Origin: Thermoflavifilum aggregans | GTDB lineage: Bacteria > Bacteroidota > Bacteroidia > Chitinophagales > Chitinophagaceae | Reading direction: 5' to 3' | DNA length: 64,000 nucleotides | NCBI RefSeq assembly: GCF_002797735.1 | Contig: NZ_PGFG01000001.1 | Location: 2,356,001 to 2,420,000, forward strand | In this document: piece by piece, positions 57,857-64,000 of the stretch | Layout: every line of letters starts with the position of its first letter | Numbering within the stretch: position 1 is the first letter of the stretch | Position numbers and translations under genes: made by a program | The notes under the pieces: generated by a model | What the model saw: the letters and a program-made list of their open reading frames with translations, nothing else | The model's database searches: none | Told to the model about the DNA's origin: nothing

Positions 57857-60800
57857 ATACATTTTTCCATATCCCTTTGTAATGTAGGTATCGGCTCCTG
57901 TATGAAAAATATCCATTGCCTTGCCATGCAGGGATGCTACAACCCTGTACAGATATACGCCATTTCCAAGTTTATTCCCATACTGATCGGTTCCATCCCA
58001 TCTAAAGGTTGTAATATTGCGGCCCACATGCAAAGGACCCAGCTCTTCCTTGTTGATGATCCGTACAATATGTCCGGTAATGGTCATAATCTCAATTTTC
58101 AGCTGGGAAGGCACTTCCGATCCGGTAATGGTAAATACAAAAGCAGTGGATGTGGTAAACGGATTGGGATAATTTAATAAATGAGAAATCATGGGTTTGT
58201 TTATCACCTGAAAGGATACACGATAAGGAGCGGTGCCGCTGGAAATATCGAGGCTGTTTTTTGCCTGCACAATCAATTCATAGCTTCCATCCAGTGTAAA
58301 GGATGGTGTAAACAACAATTGTACAGATGAAGTTCCCGAACTGGAAACAAACCGCAATGTATCCTGATCAAAGTGATAATCATGCAAACTTCCATCTGGA
58401 TAGCGCACCTGCACCTGAAACAATGAAGTATCGTTGAGTTTCAGATAGGGATTGGCATCCTGCATGCTGATCAGGATACGGGGTTTGGCCGATACAATAT
58501 CATTGTTCAGGATATGCACGCCATCAAAGGTAACATCAAGCAAAGGATTGAAATTACCGGTTCTGACATAAAAAGGATGATAAAGAAAATTGTTGAAATG
58601 ATATTGTTCAGGCTGATCCTGATCGGGATTTACTTCCAGATATAAAATATTATTTCCCGAAAAATTGCGGGTGTCAATTTGAGTTTGTATTAGCAAGGTA
58701 TCCTGTGGTGGCAGAATGCGCATACGCGGCAGGGGAATGCTATGTATGTTTTTCTGCTGATCGGTAATGGTCATTTTGATTTTCATGCTATCGGCAAATG
58801 TGGTAAAGCTTACATTTTTGAATGCCAGCTTCATTTGCAGCGGCTCTCCTGCAATCAGGCTATCCTGAGATTGATAAAATAAATTGGGTGCAATAGCACC
58901 TTCGGGGCATTCATCGTAATATACCCGCCAATAATCCAGTTGTGCAGGAGTCGCATAGGTGCTGTCTGTTTCATGCAACTCCAGCTGAAGATAAGGATAG
59001 GTATGTGCGGAAATAAAAGGAATACTGGTATCCGATGGAGCATTTGGAATGAGCAATATTCGATTACCCGCCGTGTCAACACCCCAAACCTGAAGATCAG
59101 ATTGATCAGCCCGCCCGGGATTTATGCCATGCGCTTTCCAATGCAGACTTTTCCAGCTGAGTGCTGGCCCGATAAGCGGAGAAATAATGCTGCCCGATGT
59201 AGCACGCACATGCACAGGAATAGATGCTGTCAGATGTTCACTGGCCGAAGCTCCTACCCATTGCATCACGGAGGAAGGATCTCCTTTCCGGAAAAAGAAA
59301 ATAAAAGGAATGTTGCGGTAAAAGGAATCAATATCTGTAATACCAAGTGCATGTAGTTTATGATAAAGTGATTGACCGGATCCCAGTATGGTTGTATCTT
59401 TCATCCAGTCCTGAATAAAACTGTTGTTGGCTGTCCATCCCAAATTGGTAATCGATACCCACATACCATCAGGAATGCTGTCAATAAAATGCATCGCATT
59501 GATGCGGTAAGTAGATTGTGCATAAGGAAATTCAAAAAAGTTGCGTGTAGGAAAATCACAGATGGCATAACTTCCGAATCTCCCGCCGGATCCAACATTA
59601 TAATTCACCCACGGTTGAAAAGTAAGTGAATCATACACCATAAACTGCAGGGAACTATATTTACATCCATAGTGTTCAAGCCTGTCCTGATCCAGAAAAA
59701 CATCAATCTGATCCTGTACATAGTAGGGATACAATCCCGTTTGAATGGTAAGTGTTTTGGGCGTATCCAGAAATGCAAACATGCGGTTGTTGTTCAATAT
59801 TATTGCCTGATATGCATTGTTCAGGTATTGAAAATAATGCGACTGATTCCATCCTTTTCCGCTACCAGGCATGTAAATAAAGGAATGCATACTCCAGATG
59901 GGTTGCCCACCACTTTGCTGATTGGGTTGTGTGGCTACCCTCCAGTAATATACTTTACCGGGAATCAACGATATACCGGGATCAAATGTCAGCAATCCTC
60001 CTCTGCTCATCAGCTGCATTTGCTTCAGCAAAGGGCTGTTAAACAATGCTGTAGTATCAATCTCAAATAAATAGGTACTCACAGGTGCCATAGGATCGTC
60101 GGTAGATGCATAAAAATGAAATATCGATGTATCTACTATGGCAAAATCATACGGATACACGGCATGCACCTGATTACTGAAGATATATACATCTTTCTCA
60201 GCTGTATTATTGGTTTCCGAAATTTCAGTAACGTGCTGATCATCATCAACAGATACAATAAAGCGGTTCAATCCGGCATCGGCTAATGGCTGAATGGGAA
60301 TCTGAAGCTGAATAGAATCCGCATAATAGGGTGCCGGGCGTTTTCTGCGATAAATCACACTATCCACACCCGATGGATAAATTCTTCTGATGCTGACCCA
60401 GATAGAATCTTTAACAGCCCGCCCGAGATTAACATATTGTACATGCAACGAAAATGAATTATCAGCGAGAGAAATGATATCAGGGCTCACGGTGATTTGA
60501 TTAGCTTCTATATCATAATCCGGAAGTGCAGGACCAAACATGTGCAGGGCCGGATCTCCGTTCAGATTCATTTGCTCTGCATTGCAGGCATAGAAAAAAT
60601 TACCGGGAAATGTCTGTTCAACTGATTGCACCACCTGTTGCATGATATTGCCCAGCGATGCACCATATAGTTTTCCTGATACATTCAGATAAAAACGACG
60701 GTTGTAATCATTCAACATATCAGTAATCCCTACATAAGTATTGGCAATAAAAGCAATAGCACCTGCATCAGGTGCAAGCAAATACTGTTCGCTCAGCATC

Positions 60801-62908
60801 ATTTGATTCTGCAGGCGTAGGGTGTCCATCACAAAAATGTTGCCTGCACTGCATCCGCTTGCTATAAACACCGGATATTTGCCTTGATTCTGAAGGGAAG
60901 ACGGATTGTCGAGATTGTAACCAAGTGTATTGGCGGAAGAATGACCAAAAAAGTTGACAAGTGATAACCCTCTTGCAAACATGGTATCCACAATTTTTCC
61001 GCTTTTCACTACCGGATCCGTACTAAATTTGGATACCGTTACCACATTCGCACCAAAATTTGTATCCTGAATAATCTGGTTATATCCCTGAAAATATCCT
61101 GACAATAATCCATACAACGAGGCATCATCAGCGCCAATGATATTCATTACATTCTTATGCCATGCTGATTGTGCATAACTCGCATTGGAAGCTGTAATTG
61201 TTAGATTCGATTCATATGTTTTCACCTTATCGAGATAATTCATTAACTCCTGATTATTGATTACCGATATCCGGCCGACAGGAATACGAGGGGCAATGGT
61301 ATTGCCCCAGGCAGCCAGCAATATATCTGAGCCCGGAAAGCCAAAGGTGGGTACCAGAGCAATGTGCTGTACAGACGCCAGTTGCTGAAGATTCCTGTAG
61401 GCATCATATGTGATTCCTTTCCCGATTAGAAACACATAAGCAGGCTGAATGACAAAATGATCATAAGCATATCGCAAAAAAGAACGGATACTTAATGGTG
61501 AATAGGAAATGCCATAGGCAAACTGATCTTCCAGTTGATCCACAGAAATAATCTCCACCCGATAATTTCCGCCGGCAGGTGAAGAACGATAAGCAGCATA
61601 TTGCTGTACAGCATTGCCATTGTCAAGAATAAAAGGATGTGTGATGATCAAATAATTACCTTGCATGGCAGGATCTGCATAATTGATAAACACCCGTTTT
61701 TGCAGGGAATTGATATATTGAATATTGGCCGGCAGGCTTTCATTCACCAATACCAGATCGCGCGGAATACCTGTGGGTGGGAGCAAATAACGAATCACTC
61801 CGCTTACAGCTGTATCAGCTATCCATCGCTGGCCGCTGGCTGCATCATACAACACCGGTGCCATGCCTGAACTATTAAACTGACTGATGACCAGATACTG
61901 GGGCTGATTGCTCGCAGGAAGTTGAAAATGAAAATAACCTGCATGCTGAAAAGAAAAACTATGCGGATAACTTAATGTAATATCACCGGCTACAATCCGG
62001 TCAGTACCAACTGTACTTTCATTTACCACACTGATCGTAACATTGTTGCCCAGTGTGGAAACATCAATATTGCTGATCTGAAGATGCGCCACCTGAAAAT
62101 TATTCAATGCTGTATCTGGTAAGCCTTGTCCCTGAAGCTTTATTTGCACACGTCTGTTGTTGGGAGCTGCTCCGGCCAGATTTACATTTAGCTGGGCAGG
62201 CGGACCACCTGCATACACATTCAGATTATTCAGGTTTATGGAAAATGTAGTAGATGGATAAATATATCCGCTAGAAAAACCTTCACCGGCATCAAAACTA
62301 CTGGCATAAATATATTCGCCGGATACAATTTCAGCATAACCGGGATTAATCTGCGTACGGGGATAATATCCAGTTGTGTACCAGAAATAAGGCAAAGGTG
62401 GCGGCGGAGATGAACCAATGGTATTGTTTAATGTAACATATCGGGCATTTACGGTATCTCTGTCGAATGTTAAATAATAAGCCGATGAATCTGTAAACAA
62501 ACTATAATGCGTGGACAACTGATCAGAAGCCTGCCGGTAAAGCAAACTATCCGTTGTTCCGTCATTGGGTTCTCCGATAAATTCCAGATAATCGCCCGGT
62601 TGCAGGGTATCCGTTTTTGATGCAATGAACAAAGGAATCTGCCTGCCCTGATGCCATAACTGAAAAGCATGTGCCGGAACTGTATCCAATCCCTCCTGTG
62701 CAAGCACCGCATAAGGAATGCGATACACGCCTTCCTGTGCAACTTTAAACTTGTAATATGTTTTCCGATAATCAATCCATTCGTTTCCGTACAGCTGTGC
62801 TTTTGCTGGTAATATAATTCCGATACATCCGCAAATAAACATGAGATAGCTGCTGATCTTCAGCATCACGATACGTAGAAAGCCGGAGTTGTGACGGATT
62901 GCTATCAT
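57845..62908 (-). CDS. Very large C25-peptidase family protein, PorU2-like type IX secretion sortase
   Basis: A 1687-residue secreted protein. The ATG at 62908 lies seven bases after the upstream stop; the ATG at 62866 opens a cleaner signal peptide (MLKISSYLMFICGCIGIILPAKA). A C25 gingipain-like domain lies at about 410-770. Its catalytic His656 (FFGHSSANT) and Cys686 (ASGCSAGN) match the PorU dyad in spacing and numbering. Beta-rich modules follow: CARDB-like repeats, and a C-terminal FlgD-like domain (about 1590-1687) with NYPNPFT and GNGVYLYRV. PorU removes the C-terminal signal of T9SS cargo and attaches cargo to A-LPS. This protein is much longer than PorU, so I call it PorU2-like. Confidence 0.8.
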   Translation of the reverse strand: MIAIRHNSGFLRIVMLKISSYLMFICGCIGIILPAKAQLYGNEWIDYRKTYYKFKVAQEGVYRIPYAVLAQEGLDTVPAHAFQLWHQGRQIPLFIASKTDTLQPGDYLEFIGEPNDGTTDSLLYRQASDQLSTHYSLFTDSSAYYLTFDRDTVNARYVTLNNTIGSSPPPPLPYFWYTTGYYPRTQINPGYAEIVSGEYIYASSFDAGEGFSSGYIYPSTTFSINLNNLNVYAGGPPAQLNVNLAGAAPNNRRVQIKLQGQGLPDTALNNFQVAHLQISNIDVSTLGNNVTISVVNESTVGTDRIVAGDITLSYPHSFSFQHAGYFHFQLPASNQPQYLVISQFNSSGMAPVLYDAASGQRWIADTAVSGVIRYLLPPTGIPRDLVLVNESLPANIQYINSLQKRVFINYADPAMQGNYLIITHPFILDNGNAVQQYAAYRSSPAGGNYRVEIISVDQLEDQFAYGISYSPLSIRSFLRYAYDHFVIQPAYVFLIGKGITYDAYRNLQQLASVQHIALVPTFGFPGSDILLAAWGNTIAPRIPVGRISVINNQELMNYLDKVKTYESNLTITASNASYAQSAWHKNVMNIIGADDASLYGLLSGYFQGYNQIIQDTNFGANVVTVSKFSTDPVVKSGKIVDTMFARGLSLVNFFGHSSANTLGYNLDNPSSLQNQGKYPVFIASGCSAGNIFVMDTLRLQNQMMLSEQYLLAPDAGAIAFIANTYVGITDMLNDYNRRFYLNVSGKLYGASLGNIMQQVVQSVEQTFPGNFFYACNAEQMNLNGDPALHMFGPALPDYDIEANQITVSPDIISLADNSFSLHVQYVNLGRAVKDSIWVSIRRIYPSGVDSVIYRRKRPAPYYADSIQLQIPIQPLADAGLNRFIVSVDDDQHVTEISETNNTAEKDVYIFSNQVHAVYPYDFAIVDTSIFHFYASTDDPMAPVSTYLFEIDTTALFNSPLLKQMQLMSRGGLLTFDPGISLIPGKVYYWRVATQPNQQSGGQPIWSMHSFIYMPGSGKGWNQSHYFQYLNNAYQAIILNNNRMFAFLDTPKTLTIQTGLYPYYVQDQIDVFLDQDRLEHYGCKYSSLQFMVYDSLTFQPWVNYNVGSGGRFGSYAICDFPTRNFFEFPYAQSTYRINAMHFIDSIPDGMWVSITNLGWTANNSFIQDWMKDTTILGSGQSLYHKLHALGITDIDSFYRNIPFIFFFRKGDPSSVMQWVGASASEHLTASIPVHVRATSGSIISPLIGPALSWKSLHWKAHGINPGRADQSDLQVWGVDTAGNRILLIPNAPSDTSIPFISAHTYPYLQLELHETDSTYATPAQLDYWRVYYDECPEGAIAPNLFYQSQDSLIAGEPLQMKLAFKNVSFTTFADSMKIKMTITDQQKNIHSIPLPRMRILPPQDTLLIQTQIDTRNFSGNNILYLEVNPDQDQPEQYHFNNFLYHPFYVRTGNFNPLLDVTFDGVHILNNDIVSAKPRILISMQDANPYLKLNDTSLFQVQVRYPDGSLHDYHFDQDTLRFVSSSGTSSVQLLFTPSFTLDGSYELIVQAKNSLDISSGTAPYRVSFQVINKPMISHLLNYPNPFTTSTAFVFTITGSEVPSQLKIEIMTITGHIVRIINKEELGPLHVGRNITTFRWDGTDQYGNKLGNGVYLYRVVASLHGKAMDIFHTGADTYITKGYGKMYLMR

Positions 62909-62914
62909 GCAAAA

Positions 62915-64000
62915 TCAATATGCAGCTGATTTTTTTTTATGCGGAATATCTATATCAAGTGAAAAGATATGGGAATACAAGGGCTGGGATTGGTTAGCCA
63001 GATTGGTAAATGCATAGGAAAGCTGAAACCCTTTTACCTGAAAACCCGCTCCCACTGCCGGCTGGCTGATCCATATCTGATGCCGGCCTGTGGTATCAGC
63101 ATCATCCTGCGTGCGTTGCAGATGTGAAATACCCGCTCTGACAAAAACCATATGCCGGTAACTCAGTTCTAAACCCATACGTGGATCCAGGCTTATTTTT
63201 TTGCCGCTGATAAGTGTATTTCGTTTCCCATCGGTAGTAACTGCAATGTCGGTTTCTATGAGCACATGCCATTTCTGATGGATCTGCATATCCCAGGCGA
63301 CGGCCGGAATCAGCTGAGGCATGGTGATTTCTGTTGATTTAACAGGAATATCATTTTCAGTAAGAAATAAAATTTGTTTTTCTGCATCGGTAAAATGAAA
63401 AGTCCATGCGTTAAAAGTGGTTGTGATATCTTTCAGCATCAGACCAAAGATCCAGTGGGGAAGTCTATATTGCAAACCCGCATCCAGCCCGAATCCCCAT
63501 GAACTGGCAAATGATCCCACCACCCGGTGAATGATTTTCACATTTCCTCCTACCTGCAAGGTACGTGCATCATCGCCGGACTGGTTCAGCGGAATGTTGC
63601 GGGCATAGCTGCACAACAAAGCATAATCGGCAGCCGAGAAAGTGGTTACCTGATCGTAATTCACAGATCCATCCGGATTAACCAGATACAAGGTATTGGG
63701 AATATCATCCACTGCAAAGCGCAGCAAAGTTACGCCGAGCACATCGTGCTGAGAGGAAAGAGGAAATGCAGCTGATGCAAAATCATAATTGCCGATGCCG
63801 GAAAAATAAGCCGCATGCATCAGCGAAAGCTGCGGTGCATCAAGCTGGGTAAGGCCAGCAGGATTCCAATAGCCCGAAGTCACATTATCGGTAACAGCCA
63901 CCTGTGCAGTTCCCATGGCAAGCCCGCGCGCACCTGCCCCCAAATTGAGAAACTCATTCACATAAGTCCGCGCCTGCCCGATGCCCTGATAATACGCCAG
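62915..64000 (-). CDS. PorV/PorQ family outer-membrane beta-barrel protein, 5' end beyond window
   Basis: The frame runs from the window's right edge to the stop at 62915 (about 360 codons). A GTG at 63961 is in frame, but upstream codons remain open (YYQGIGQARTYV), so the true start lies outside. The NEFLNLGAGARGLAMGTAQVAVTDNVTSGYWNPAGL segment is the family signature. The rest alternates as expected of a FadL-like 14-strand barrel with aromatic ends. PorV carries cargo from the T9SS translocon to PorU, and here the partner gene follows six bases later. PorV versus PorQ cannot be decided. Confidence 0.85.
   Translation of the reverse strand: MAYYQGIGQARTYVNEFLNLGAGARGLAMGTAQVAVTDNVTSGYWNPAGLTQLDAPQLSLMHAAYFSGIGNYDFASAAFPLSSQHDVLGVTLLRFAVDDIPNTLYLVNPDGSVNYDQVTTFSAADYALLCSYARNIPLNQSGDDARTLQVGGNVKIIHRVVGSFASSWGFGLDAGLQYRLPHWIFGLMLKDITTTFNAWTFHFTDAEKQILFLTENDIPVKSTEITMPQLIPAVAWDMQIHQKWHVLIETDIAVTTDGKRNTLISGKKISLDPRMGLELSYRHMVFVRAGISHLQRTQDDADTTGRHQIWISQPAVGAGFQVKGFQLSYAFTNLANQSQPLYSHIFSLDIDIPHKKKSAAY

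Overview
The window reads as a chromosomal segment of a Bacteroidota bacterium, most likely of the Chitinophagaceae type; I cannot name a genus. Supporting signs are repeated TAnnTTTG (-7) promoter elements, an extra-long C25-peptidase type IX secretion protein next to a PorV/PorQ-family protein, Bacteroidota-style small proteins (DUF2795, HsdR-N, C4 zinc-ribbon/Nif3 pair), and an rpsU gene that alone carries a strong Shine-Dalgarno sequence. There is no rRNA operon, CRISPR array, insertion sequence or prophage. Almost everything is chromosomal core plus a sugar operon and cell-surface genes.

Layout. 1-10.4 kb: the end of trpS, a YitT-type membrane protein, recN, the agmatine-to-putrescine pair aguA/aguB, a secreted TPR protein, the zinc-ribbon/Nif3 pair and an M32 carboxypeptidase. 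10.4-15.9 kb: an L-arabinose operon read leftward, araB-araD-GH27-araA, with overlapping genes and a clear promoter; the built-in GH27 glycosidase suggests that arabinopyranosyl or galactosyl residues are released in the periplasm and fed to the pathway. 16-30.5 kb: housekeeping genes (gatC, two orphan ABC ATPases, a cobalamin adenosyltransferase, fabI, radC, ispD, queA, AMP nucleosidase, glutamate dehydrogenase, ccmBCD, GtrA, tdk). 30.5-37.9 kb: envelope sugar genes: waaA, a DegT aminotransferase, and the series ugd-uxs-rfbB-rfbC that makes UDP-glucuronate, UDP-xylose and dTDP-4-keto-6-deoxyhexoses.

38-53.3 kb: the ancient transcription/translation block, all leftward: rpsU, xerC, hpf, tRNA-Thr, tRNA-Tyr, tRNA-Gly, tRNA-Thr, tuf, tRNA-Trp, secE, nusG, rplK, rplA, rplJ, rplL, rpoB, rpoC. 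Terminators or hairpins lie after hpf, after tuf, between rplL and rpoB, and after rpoC. 53.4-64 kb: riboflavin synthase, a polyprenyl-sugar type glycosyltransferase, a methyltransferase, a YfhO-like membrane protein, and the PorU2-like/PorV-like pair, which runs off the right edge.

The most striking observation is in rpoB: a perfect 41-bp direct repeat, offset by 72 bp, duplicates the segment encoding [14 protein letters not shown]. It adds 24 residues in frame inside the rifampicin-resistance-determining region, directly before the equivalent of E. coli Q513. It is either a real remodelling of the rifampicin pocket or an assembly artefact, and both possibilities can be tested. The second notable signal is the strong Shine-Dalgarno sequence of rpsU, which fits bS21 autoregulation as known from Flavobacterium.
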